This document shows positions 8,291 through 15,848 of a stretch of DNA of 64,000 nt, piece after piece; position 1 is the first letter of the stretch; every line of letters begins with the position of its first letter. A program made the translations under genes and the position numbers. Source of the stretch: Acetobacter nitrogenifigens DSM 23921 = NBRC 105050 (lineage in GTDB: Bacteria; Pseudomonadota; Alphaproteobacteria; Acetobacterales; Acetobacteraceae); contig NZ_AUBI01000001.1 of assembly GCF_000429165.1 (NCBI RefSeq), forward strand, positions 1 through 64,000, written 5' to 3'. The notes under the pieces were generated by a model. It had not been told where the DNA came from. It did not search any database and was given only the letters and a program-made list of their open reading frames with translations.

Positions 8291-8950
8291 ATGGTCAGCC
8301 CTGTCCTGAATGAGAATTTTTACTCCGGCGCTTTTATCGTTCGTGAGGCGAACGGATTTCTGTCGCGTGATCAAGGCGAGGTCGTGAACGCGACCGACGA
8401 AAACGTCACGTTTCAGGGTGGCCTGGTGGTGGCGTCTGCTACAGCCGCCACTGCGGATCTGATCGTCACCGAGACCAACACCGGCAATGGCACGCTGGGA
8501 AGCGTCGCCACGACGTCGAGCACGTCGCCGAGCAATTATTCGGTGCTCATGACGTCAGATACCGCCTTCTCCGTAACCGACGCCAAGGAAAACGTGATCG
8601 GGACGGGGGTAGTCGGAACCGCGTTCACGGGCACGAACGGGCTTGGCTTCACCATCACGGCTGGAACTACCGCATTTGTGGAAGGGGATTCCTTCCTCAT
8701 CACGGTCATCAACACGAACTACGGCCAGTACGTTCCCTTCAACGGAACCAACACGGCGGTAGGCATCCTGTTCAACCTCCTGCGCCTTGGTCCTCAGTCA
8801 AGCCATCGGGCCACTGTCATCAAGCGCATGTGCGAGGTCAATGAAGCTGAATTGCAGTGGGATGCTTCGGTGACAGGCGCAACCAACGCCGCGACGCTTC
8901 AGCAGGCCGCTCTCACCAGCCTCGCAGCCGCAGGCATCGTCGCCCGCTAA
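8291..8950 (+). CDS. Head decoration protein (lambda gpD family)
   Basis: A 219-residue protein with a good GGAGG site just before ATG 8291. The N-terminal segment VLNENFYSGAFIVREANG, then LSRDQGEV, is the typical beginning of gpD-like decoration proteins. The C-terminal part (GILFNLLRLGPQ, then HRATVIKRMCEVNEAELQW) also matches. Lambda gpD is 110 residues; about 80 residues of Thr/Ser/Val/Gly-rich beta-type sequence are inserted here (about residues 55-150). This could form an extra domain displayed on the capsid surface. Such trimers bind and stabilise the expanded capsid. The gene lies directly before the major capsid gene, as in lambda D-E. Confidence 0.85.
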   Translation: MVSPVLNENFYSGAFIVREANGFLSRDQGEVVNATDENVTFQGGLVVASATAATADLIVTETNTGNGTLGSVATTSSTSPSNYSVLMTSDTAFSVTDAKENVIGTGVVGTAFTGTNGLGFTITAGTTAFVEGDSFLITVINTNYGQYVPFNGTNTAVGILFNLLRLGPQSSHRATVIKRMCEVNEAELQWDASVTGATNAATLQQAALTSLAAAGIVAR

Positions 8951-8996
8951 GCTTTCCGCGCTCCCGACGCGCCCCCAAAAACTGACGCGAAGGCCA

Positions 8997-9018
8997 CCCG
9001 GATCCGTATGGATTCGGG
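8997..9018 (+). promoter_or_regulatory. Hairpin between decoration and capsid genes
   Basis: CCCGGATCC pairs with GGATTCGGG around a four-base loop, giving nine pairs with one G-T wobble. There is no T run, so it is unlikely to terminate transcription. It may protect or process the mRNA and help raise capsid expression. Confidence 0.35.
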
Positions 9019-9048
9019 CTGTCGTCGTATGCCCGATGGGATCACATC

Positions 9049-10083
9049 ATGGTATCACTTGACGTTTTTAATCAGGACGCCTTCACGACGATGGAGCTCA
9101 CCTCCTATGTCGATAAGGTCCCCTTCCAGCCAACCGGCATCGGCGATCTTGATCTCTTCGAAGATCTGCCTGTCCGCACAACATTCCTCATGGTCGAAGA
9201 ACGCGACCAGCGTCTTGTTGTCATTCCGACCTCAGACCGTGGCGCTCCCGCGACCGAACGCCAGACAGAAAAGCGCAAGGCGCGCTATTTCGAAATCCCT
9301 CGCCTCTCGCACGGCGATACGGTTTACGCCTCGGAACTGCAGAACGTTCGGGCCTTCGGAACCCAGACCGACCTCATGCAGGTCCAGGACGAAGTAAATC
9401 GCCGCCTTGCAGGCCCGACGGGCCTCACGGCGAACATGGAATACACCTGGGAACTGCACCGGCTTGGCGCCATTCAGGGCATGCTGCTGGATTCAGACGG
9501 GTCGGTTATTCGCAACTGGTTTGACGAATTCGAGATTTCGCAACCTGCGGAGATCGGCTTCGCGCTCGACGCCGCCGACCCTGCCCTCGGTTCCCTGCGC
9601 ATCCAGTGTAACCAGATCGTGCGCGCCATGATGCGTGCAGCACAGGGCGCGTGGCTTCCTTCCACGCGCGTCATGGCGATGTGCGGCGACGATTTCTGGG
9701 ACAAGCTGATCACGCACAAGGACGTGTTGACCACCTACTTCAACTGGGAAGCCGCGCGCGAACTGCGCAAGGGCACCGCCTTCGAGGCGATGGATTTCGG
9801 GGGAATCTCGTGGTTCAACTATCGCGGATCGAATGACAACACGACCGTCGCCGTTGGCACGGACAAGGTGAAGTTTTTCCCTGCTGGAGCACCCGGCGTT
9901 TTCCAGCGCGCACTGGCGCCGGGCGAAGCGGCTGAATGGGTCAATACCCTCGGAAAGCCGATCTACATCATCCCGATCTATGATCGCGATCGCAATTTCT
10001 GGTGGCGGATGGAGGCCTATTCCTATCCGCTGCATATCTGCACCCGTCCGGAAATCCTGCGCTCCGGACGCCTTGGCAGCTGA
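9049..10083 (+). CDS. Major capsid protein, lambda gpE family
   Basis: A 344-residue protein, close to lambda gpE (341). Family marks are the N-terminal MVSLDVFNQDAFTTMELTS, the stretch ERQTEKRKARYFEIPRL, a central WELHRLGAIQGMLLDSDGS, and the C-terminal AYSYPLHICTRPEIL. It has the HK97 fold and forms the icosahedral shell, assembling on the scaffold and binding the decoration protein encoded just before. Start at ATG 9049 after a 98-base leader that contains a hairpin. An upstream in-frame extension is not expected for the family. The next gene overlaps the stop by one base. Confidence 0.95.
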   Translation: MVSLDVFNQDAFTTMELTSYVDKVPFQPTGIGDLDLFEDLPVRTTFLMVEERDQRLVVIPTSDRGAPATERQTEKRKARYFEIPRLSHGDTVYASELQNVRAFGTQTDLMQVQDEVNRRLAGPTGLTANMEYTWELHRLGAIQGMLLDSDGSVIRNWFDEFEISQPAEIGFALDAADPALGSLRIQCNQIVRAMMRAAQGAWLPSTRVMAMCGDDFWDKLITHKDVLTTYFNWEAARELRKGTAFEAMDFGGISWFNYRGSNDNTTVAVGTDKVKFFPAGAPGVFQRALAPGEAAEWVNTLGKPIYIIPIYDRDRNFWWRMEAYSYPLHICTRPEILRSGRLGS

Positions 10084-10442
10084 TGGCCATGGACTTCGTC
10101 GATCTCGTCCTCGGTGCCTGTCAGGACGCGTTCGGCGAGACCGTCACCTGGCAGTCGGCGCTCCTCGCAGCGCCGGTGCAGGTTCAGGGGATCTTCGACG
10201 AAGGATACAGCCCGTTCGACGGGATCGGCGGTGATGACGGCGTGGCCTCGCAGCATGTCTCGTCGGCAACGCCTGTCCTGGGCATTCGCCTGATCGACTG
10301 GCCCGGTCAGGTCAGACAGGGCGACCTTCTGACCATTCGAAACAGGCTCTACCGCATCAGGGAAGTCCAGCCGGACAGCCACGGTGCGGCCAAGCTGTTG
10401 CTGAACAACGCGGAAAGAGAAAATGACCCTTTACCGCGCTGA
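10083..10442 (+). CDS. Head-tail joining protein, FII-like
   Basis: A 119-residue protein starting at ATG 10,083, which shares its A with the last base of the capsid stop codon (TGATG). The C-terminal half (IRLIDWPGQVRQGDLLTIRNR, described by its ends, then LYRIREVQPD) is beta-rich and fits the gpFII fold that connects the filled head to the tail. The N-terminus (MAMDFVDLVLGACQDAFGE) is helical. Position after the capsid gene agrees with lambda FII. Overlaps the next gene by 20 bases. The exact family is judged by length, context and the C-terminal pattern. Confidence 0.65.
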   Translation: MAMDFVDLVLGACQDAFGETVTWQSALLAAPVQVQGIFDEGYSPFDGIGGDDGVASQHVSSATPVLGIRLIDWPGQVRQGDLLTIRNRLYRIREVQPDSHGAAKLLLNNAERENDPLPR

Positions 10443-10941
10443 ACTCCGCGAAATGGCTGTGGACGCGCTGAAGGCCGCGAACACCATTGCGGGACCGAAC
10501 GTATTTTCGGCGCGAAGTCTTCCAGTGACGGATGAGGCGCTCCCTGCCCTGTATCTTCAGGTGCCCGATGACGACGGCGTAAGCGATGGTCGCTCGGCGC
10601 CGTCCTTCACGCGGACAGCCACCCTGGCGATCCGTGGCTATGTGGCGGCAGGAACTCCGGAAAAGAGCGAACTCGTGCTGGAGCATCTGGCCGAGCAGAT
10701 CGAACTGGCGCTGATGACGTCCGTGCCGTTGATGGCGGCCGTGCAGCAGGTCTCATTCCTGCGCACGCAGATGCTGGTTTCAAGCGACACCGGCCAGCAC
10801 AAAGGCGAGCTCCGGATGCTGCTGGGTCTTGAATATACCGAGACCTATCCGCTGCCCGGAACCCCGCTGACCGGCATCACTGGCCAGATTGAGGCCACTG
10901 GGCACGACGATTTCGCGGGTTTCTCCGCCCAAACCATCTGA
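10423..10941 (+). CDS. Tail terminator-like protein (gpU-like)
   Basis: A 172-residue protein starting at ATG 10,423, overlapping the connector gene. It has an N-terminal helix (YRAELREMAVDALKAANT), a strand ending in PALYLQVPDDDG, a second strand TATLAIRGYVAAG followed by a long amphipathic helix (LVLEHLAEQIELALMT), and a LGLEYTETYPL strand. This alpha/beta order matches small tail terminators such as gpU, which cap the tail tube and bind the connector. The location between connector and sheath supports this. Sequence identity to known terminators cannot be measured here. Confidence 0.6.
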   Translation: MTLYRAELREMAVDALKAANTIAGPNVFSARSLPVTDEALPALYLQVPDDDGVSDGRSAPSFTRTATLAIRGYVAAGTPEKSELVLEHLAEQIELALMTSVPLMAAVQQVSFLRTQMLVSSDTGQHKGELRMLLGLEYTETYPLPGTPLTGITGQIEATGHDDFAGFSAQTI

Positions 10942-10956
10942 ACAATCGAGGCGATA

Positions 10957-11172
10957 ATGTTTGTTAAGCCCGCCCCGGGCCGCGCAGTGCGCTGGCCTGT
11001 TTCCATGCGCCTGCTCAACGAGGCGGGCGAGAACGTTCCGTCTTCCCCATTCTGGCTGCTCGCGCTGCATCACAAGGATGTCGTCGTGATCAAGCCTCCA
11101 GTCGAGGCCGCAGCCATTCCTGCTGAGCAGGCGGCAGACGTCACGGCGCCCCATGAAGGAATTGAAGCATGA
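10957..11172 (+). CDS. DUF2635 family small tail protein
   Basis: A 71-residue protein beginning MFVKPAPGRAVRWP, the characteristic opening of DUF2635 proteins that lie directly before the sheath gene in Mu-like contractile-tailed phages. The C-terminal part is Ala/Glu-rich and probably disordered. It overlaps the sheath start by four bases (ATGA), so synthesis of the two is coupled. The biochemical role is not established. Confidence 0.8.
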   Translation: MFVKPAPGRAVRWPVSMRLLNEAGENVPSSPFWLLALHHKDVVVIKPPVEAAAIPAEQAADVTAPHEGIEA

Positions 11173-12653
11173 GCGGCAGTGTTTCGATCGCCGGATACAA
11201 CGCGACGAACCGCGTTCCCGGCTTCTACTTCGCTCTCGACAATTCGAAGGCCAACACTGCGAGCGTCCAGAGGCGCGTGCTGATCGTCGGCCAGATGATT
11301 ACGGGAACCGGAGTCGCAAACGTCGCGACCTTGTCCGCCGGTTATAGTGATTCCGTCGCCAAGTATGGCGCGGCTTCGCAGTGCGCCCAGATGGTGAGCG
11401 CGTATCGTAAAATCGACACGCAGGGCGAGATCTGGGTTCTGCCTCTGGCTGACGATGCGTCAGCAGCTGCAGCGACCGGCTCATGGACAATCTCGGGAAC
11501 CGCGACCGCAGCCGGAACGCTCTCGCTCTACGTGGGCGATCAGCTGATCTCGGTCGGCGTTTCGTCCGGCGATACCGCCGCAACGGTTATCGCATCCGCC
11601 GTCACTGCGGCGAACCAGGTTGCGGGGCTGCCGGTGTCCATCGTCGAGTCCAGCACGGCGGGAACATTGACGGCGACCGCGCTCAACAAGGGCGCCTGCG
11701 GCAATGACATCCTGCTTGGCGTGTCGTTGCTTGGGACCACGGGCGGCCAGTCCGTGCCGTCCGGACTGACCGTCGCCGCCGGGACCATGGCCGAGGGCAC
11801 GACCAACCCGACGACGTTGGCGACAGCGCTCGCCACGGCTGGAGAGCGTGTCTACGATCTGATCATCCACCCCTACACAGACAGCGGTTCCCTGAACGCT
11901 TTGCAGGAGTGGCTGAACGACACGGCTGGTCGCTGGTCGGCGATGCTGCAGCTCTACGGGCATGCGATCACAGCCTATCGCGGCACCTACGGCGCAGCGA
12001 CGGCGTTTGGGATCACGCGGAACGACCAGCATGCGACGATCACGCCGATCGGCGACAGCCCCTCGTCACCCCTGATCTGGGCAGCCCAGCTCGGAGCCGC
12101 GACGGCCCAGAGTATGCGGACAAACCCGGCGCTGCCCGTCACAGGCATCGCGCTGACGGTCATGCCGCCCACGGACGCCGGTCGTTACACCACCTCACAA
12201 CGCAACTCGCTGCTTTACGACGGCCTTGCGACGTTCACGGTGAACGACAGCGGAACGGTCGAGATCGAGCGGATGGTCACGACCTATCAGACCAACTCCG
12301 CCGGCGTCGCCGACGACAGCTATCTCGACATGGAGACGTTGCTGACGGCCGAGATCTGCATGCAGGATCTCCGGACGTTTCTGGCGTCTCAATACTCTGG
12401 ATACATTCTCGTCGCCGATGGGTCGAAGATCGCCGCCGGACAGAAAGCCACCACGGCCGCTCTGATCGGAAAGGCTGCTGCTTCGCGGTACCGCTACCAG
12501 GCGACGCAGCTCTGGGTCCAGAACGCGGATACCTTCGCCAGCGCACTGACCGCGACGAACGTCGGTGGCGGCGTTGTCGATCTTCTCCTGCCGTATGATT
12601 TTGCGAACCAGCTTCGCATCGTCGCCGGCTCCCTGCAGTTCACGAAATCCTAA
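11169..12653 (+). CDS. Contractile tail sheath protein (Mu gpL-like)
   Basis: A 494-residue sheath protein. The opening (FDIxGYN-type sequence IAGYNATNRVPGFYFALDN) and the segment RRVLIVGQM are standard in Mu-family sheaths. Residues about 95-210 form a Thr/Ala-rich beta insertion probably exposed on the tail surface. The C-terminal domain (TLLTAEICMQDLRTFLASQ... then YDFANQLRIVAGSLQF) supplies the interlocking strands. This gene establishes that the phage has a contractile (myovirus-type) tail, unlike lambda. It is coupled to DUF2635 upstream and followed after 9 bases by the tube gene. Confidence 0.93.
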   Translation: MSGSVSIAGYNATNRVPGFYFALDNSKANTASVQRRVLIVGQMITGTGVANVATLSAGYSDSVAKYGAASQCAQMVSAYRKIDTQGEIWVLPLADDASAAAATGSWTISGTATAAGTLSLYVGDQLISVGVSSGDTAATVIASAVTAANQVAGLPVSIVESSTAGTLTATALNKGACGNDILLGVSLLGTTGGQSVPSGLTVAAGTMAEGTTNPTTLATALATAGERVYDLIIHPYTDSGSLNALQEWLNDTAGRWSAMLQLYGHAITAYRGTYGAATAFGITRNDQHATITPIGDSPSSPLIWAAQLGAATAQSMRTNPALPVTGIALTVMPPTDAGRYTTSQRNSLLYDGLATFTVNDSGTVEIERMVTTYQTNSAGVADDSYLDMETLLTAEICMQDLRTFLASQYSGYILVADGSKIAAGQKATTAALIGKAAASRYRYQATQLWVQNADTFASALTATNVGGGVVDLLLPYDFANQLRIVAGSLQFTKS

Positions 12654-12662
12654 GGGGCCACT

Positions 12663-13049
12663 ATGTCAGGAACAGTTTTCCGTGGGCCTCTGGCGGGCAC
12701 CTCAAGCGTCGAAATTAATGGCACGACCTGGAATGTCGTGGGCGAATGCCAGTATTCCGTCGCCGGGTCTCAGAACGAAACTCTCAAGGGCCAGTCGGCG
12801 GTTGAGGGTTTTTCGCAGATGCCCAAGCAGGGTTACTGGTCGGCGACCCTTCGTGATCGGCGCGATATCGATGGGCCGTCCACATACCAGGGCGCCAGCG
12901 GCCTCACCGTTATTTGCCAGATGGCTAACGGCAAGATCATCACCGTAGACGACGGCTGGCAGGTCGAGGAAATTGCCGTCAACACTCAGGAAGGTACGTT
13001 CGAGCTGCGCATCGATAGCGCAAGCGTCGTCGTGGACGTGGTGGGATAA
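12663..13049 (+). CDS. Tail tube protein
   Basis: A 128-residue protein directly after the sheath. It contains the pattern expected of Mu/P2-type tubes: an N-terminal arm with a WNVVGECQYSVAG strand, a loop with NETLKGQSAVEGFSQMPKQGY, then YWSATLRDRRDIDG and paired strands (GLTVICQMANGKIITV; VNTQEGTFELRI). It forms the inner tube that is driven through the envelope when the sheath contracts. The stop overlaps the start of the chaperone gene by one base (TAATG). Confidence 0.88.
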   Translation: MSGTVFRGPLAGTSSVEINGTTWNVVGECQYSVAGSQNETLKGQSAVEGFSQMPKQGYWSATLRDRRDIDGPSTYQGASGLTVICQMANGKIITVDDGWQVEEIAVNTQEGTFELRIDSASVVVDVVG

Positions 13050-13714
13050 TGCTGCATCTTCAGCCAAGCGACGACGACGTTCTTGCGGTTTTCGCCGGGA
13101 CCGATGGCTCACTTGAAGAGTCCGACGACGGCATAATTCTTCTCAAACCGGCCATCAAAGATGGAGACAATACGGTTGATCGGCTGACGCTTCGTCAGCC
13201 GACCGTTGCTCAGGTTCTTGGCGCTGCTGATGTGATCGGCAAGCGCCCGACCTTAGAGACGGTCTACGACTCTCAGATCATCCTCATCGCGAAATCGTGC
13301 GGGCTTGCGCAAAAGATTATAGACGCCCTGCCCAGCAGAATTCTTGATGAGGCGGTCGCATGGGTCTCAGCGTTCGAAGAGGATGCGCGCCGTTCGCCAG
13401 AGGCCGAGCCTGACTGGTCGCCCGAATTCGTTGTGAACTTTCCGAATGCACTGACAGGGGGCGGCCGGAGTTTTTCCGTCATGCGGCTGCGAGAGCCCAC
13501 CGTCGCCGAAAGGAGAAAGTTCAAGGCGCGCGAAAGTGGCGGTTCTGCCGCCGACATCCTGCGCGCAGAAATTTCTCTCGTGCAGGATGTGAGCGGGTGG
13601 CACACGGCGGCCGTGCTGAACGCCCCGATCAGCCTCTTTGCCCGTGCGGCGGATTATCTCACGGGTTTTTTTATCGTTGGCCCGGCGACTGGGAAAGCCT
13701 CCCGGCGGATCTAA
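13049..13714 (+). CDS. Tail assembly chaperone, short form, with duplicated gp41-like domain
   Basis: A 221-residue protein in the position of the Mu/P2 tail chaperone, between tube and tape measure. Two similar halves are visible. Residues about 28-108 contain LTLRQPTVAQVLGA, then a helix with Ala-Lys-Ser-Cys-Gly and RILDEAVAWVSAF. Residues about 128-208 contain MRLREPTVAERRKF, then a helix and LFARAADYLTGFF. Single-domain proteins of about 100 residues are usual, so this looks like a fused tandem duplication. A slippery heptamer at 13,663-13,669 lets part of the ribosomes enter the -1 frame and make a longer form (next entry). Expected role: coat the tape measure during tail assembly. Confidence 0.85.
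   Translation: MLHLQPSDDDVLAVFAGTDGSLEESDDGIILLKPAIKDGDNTVDRLTLRQPTVAQVLGAADVIGKRPTLETVYDSQIILIAKSCGLAQKIIDALPSRILDEAVAWVSAFEEDARRSPEAEPDWSPEFVVNFPNALTGGGRSFSVMRLREPTVAERRKFKARESGGSAADILRAEISLVQDVSGWHTAAVLNAPISLFARAADYLTGFFIVGPATGKASRRI
13663..13669 (+). promoter_or_regulatory. -1 ribosomal frameshift slippery site
   Basis: G GGT TTT in the frame of the chaperone gene, followed by TTT A. Both tRNAs can re-pair after slipping back one base (GGG, TTT). The -1 frame then stays open for 61 codons and has the expected extension sequence. Confidence 0.85.
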
Positions 13715-13854
13715 GCCAGTTTTTCACGGGCTGGACGCGAAGCGAATGCGAAGGCCTGAACGGGGCGCAGCTCTGGCAGGCCGCCGCTGACGTCAGGCGG
13801 ATCGCCGAGATGCGAGAAAAGGCAGCGAAGCGTAATGGCAAATCAGGGCGCTAG
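13669..13854 (+). CDS. -1 frameshift extension of the tail chaperone (gpGT-like long form)
   Basis: This frame has no suitable start of its own but continues the chaperone after a -1 shift at G GGT TTT (13,663-13,669). The fusion joins 13,049-13,669 to 13,669-13,854 and gives about 268 residues. After the shift the sequence reads FYRWPGDWESLPADLSQFF, followed by helices with LWQAAADVRRIAEMREKAA. A short Trp/Pro segment, then a Glu/Leu helix, is the usual look of the frameshift extension in P2 E+E', lambda GT and Mu 41-42. The extension overlaps the start of the tape measure gene by 20 bases. The T run following the heptamer gives a second possible slip site one codon downstream. Confidence 0.85.
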   Translation, partial: FYRWPGDWESLPADLSQFFTGWTRSECEGLNGAQLWQAAADVRRIAEMREKAAKRNGKSGR

Positions 13855-15847
13855 GGTCGTCATCAGCGCGACCGATCGCGCCTCGGCGACGCTCGAAAAA
13901 ATTAACACGCGTATCGCGGCGATTCAGGCGCCGGTGCGTCGCGCCCGGGCGGCAATGGACCGTTTCGCGAGCGTCACCGGCTTGCGCACCGTGCAAAACG
14001 GCCTCGAGGGGGTCGGGCGATCTGCTCTCGGCGCATTTAGGACGCTGGGGCAGATCGTCCCGGTGCTTGGGACGATCACGGGGGCTGCAAGCGTCGCCGG
14101 CATATACAGGCTGGCGAGCGCATGGGGTCAGGCCGGGACGCGCCTGCAGACTGCCTCCCGGTCCATCGGGATGGCGCCGGAAAAGCTTATGGCGCTGCAG
14201 AACGCTGCGCGTCTCTCCGGCGGAACCGCCGAGGGGATGACAGGCGCGCTGGAAGGGCTGGCGCAAACACGCTGGGAAGCCGTGAACGGGTTTGCCCCGG
14301 AAGCAACAGCCCAGTTTCAGGCCCTTGGCATCAGCTTCGAAGAGTTGAGAAAGATGTCGCCGGACCAGATGTTCGAGCGTCTGGCCAAACGTCTTCGCGC
14401 GATCAAGGACCCGGTTGCGCGCACGATCGCCGCCCAGAAGATATTCGGTGGCGACGCCGCCGGGATCTTGCCGATCCTGCAGCAGACCGGCGACGCGTTT
14501 GAGCGAAACGTTCGGCAGGCAGAACGCTATGGCTTGATGAATACGAAGGGCGTCGCTGCTGCGGATCGGCTGCGTCGCGCGCAGGAGGGGCTGAGTGAGG
14601 CCGTCGAGGGCTTCGGGTATTCGATCGCCGAATCTCTTGAGCCGGTTATCAGGCCCGTCGTCGAGCAAATGTCGGAATGGATCGCAGCCAACCGAACGTG
14701 GATAGCTCAGGATATCGCTGGGTATGTCGGGAAGTTCATTACCTGGTTGCGAACTGGCGGCTGGGACAAAATCAAGGGAGACATCACAGGCGTCTATGAC
14801 GCGGTGACGAATGTTGTGACGTCCCTCGGTGGGTGGAAGTCTGCGGGGAGAGACGCTCTGATCGCCGTCGCCGCGATCTACGCTGCTCCGGTTTTGGCTG
14901 GATTTGTAGGGCTCATAGCAAACATCTCTGCCGTCGCGGGCGCGTTTACGTCTGTGAGGCGAGAAGCGGTCGCTGCTCAGGCCGCCGCCGCCGCCTTTGG
15001 CGCTCGCAATATGCCTGTAGCGGGCTTGGGAGGAATTGCTCTCGCTGGTTACAATGCCTGGTCTCTCTACCAATATGCGAAGAATGGCACCACGCCGGAT
15101 CAGCAGGATGCGAATAATCGCAGCTTTATGTCTCTTCCGGGCGTCTCTTGGCTGGGAAAGACTTATGATCGGGTCTCCGGCGCCGTGGATCGCATCACCG
15201 GAAGAGATCTCGAGCCTGCATACAAGGCGTGGCAGTATTTTCGCGGTCAGGGGTGGAGTCCGGCGCAGGCATCGGGAATTGTCGCCAATCTCGACAAGGA
15301 AAGCACGTTTCGCCCCGATGTCGCTGGTGACAGCGGCCGGGCTTACGGGTTGGGTCAGTGGCATGCTGATCGACAGGCTCAGTTCGCGAAGCGCTTTGGC
15401 CACAGCCTCCAGCGCTCCACATTCGATGAGCAGCTGCAGTTCGTTCAATATGAGTTGACCAACGGTGATTACCGGAGTGCTGGCGACGCGCTGCGTCAGG
15501 CGCGAACTGCAGGCACTGCGGGCGCCACTGTCTCGGCGCTCTACGAGAAGCCCCAAGATCAATTTGGCGAAATGGATGACCGCGCGCGCCTCGCGTCATC
15601 GTGGCTTAACCGCTTGCAGGATCGAGAGGGTTACGGCGGCAACGCGTGGCCGGCCTGGCTACACGATAATGCTGTTCGGGAAGAGCAAGGCGATTCATCG
15701 CCCGTCAGGCTCGAGATATCCGTCGACCACAAGAACGCCCCGCCCGGTTCATCGGTGAAAGTCAAATCGACCGACCCGCGCGTGGACGCGCATGTCGTGA
15801 AACAGGTGCGGGCCATGGACCCGCAGAACACAGCCGTAGGAAACTGA
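13835..15847 (+). CDS. Tail tape measure protein with C-terminal tail lysozyme domain
   Basis: A 670-residue protein. The N-terminal two thirds is helical and Ala-rich, starting VVISATDRASATLEKINTRI, a common opening of tape measures. Hydrophobic stretches occur at about residues 68-95 and 340-385. Residues about 455-590 form a lysozyme-like domain: AWQYFRGQGWSPAQASGI, NLDKESTFRPD with the likely catalytic Glu, and AYGLGQWHADRQAQF. Such domains cut peptidoglycan as DNA is injected. If the usual 1.5 angstrom per residue rule applied to the whole protein, the tail would be roughly 100 nm. It begins inside the chaperone extension. A long open frame on the opposite strand is a codon-bias shadow. 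Confidence 0.92.
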   Translation: MANQGARVVISATDRASATLEKINTRIAAIQAPVRRARAAMDRFASVTGLRTVQNGLEGVGRSALGAFRTLGQIVPVLGTITGAASVAGIYRLASAWGQAGTRLQTASRSIGMAPEKLMALQNAARLSGGTAEGMTGALEGLAQTRWEAVNGFAPEATAQFQALGISFEELRKMSPDQMFERLAKRLRAIKDPVARTIAAQKIFGGDAAGILPILQQTGDAFERNVRQAERYGLMNTKGVAAADRLRRAQEGLSEAVEGFGYSIAESLEPVIRPVVEQMSEWIAANRTWIAQDIAGYVGKFITWLRTGGWDKIKGDITGVYDAVTNVVTSLGGWKSAGRDALIAVAAIYAAPVLAGFVGLIANISAVAGAFTSVRREAVAAQAAAAAFGARNMPVAGLGGIALAGYNAWSLYQYAKNGTTPDQQDANNRSFMSLPGVSWLGKTYDRVSGAVDRITGRDLEPAYKAWQYFRGQGWSPAQASGIVANLDKESTFRPDVAGDSGRAYGLGQWHADRQAQFAKRFGHSLQRSTFDEQLQFVQYELTNGDYRSAGDALRQARTAGTAGATVSALYEKPQDQFGEMDDRARLASSWLNRLQDREGYGGNAWPAWLHDNAVREEQGDSSPVRLEISVDHKNAPPGSSVKVKSTDPRVDAHVVKQVRAMDPQNTAVGN

Positions 15848-15848
15848 G

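Noticed and set aside
13793-15562. 589-codon open frame on the minus strand
   Set aside because: It lies fully opposite the tape measure gene, whose family features are clear. GC-rich codon bias produces long antisense frames; its protein is Arg/Pro/Ser-rich without a domain.
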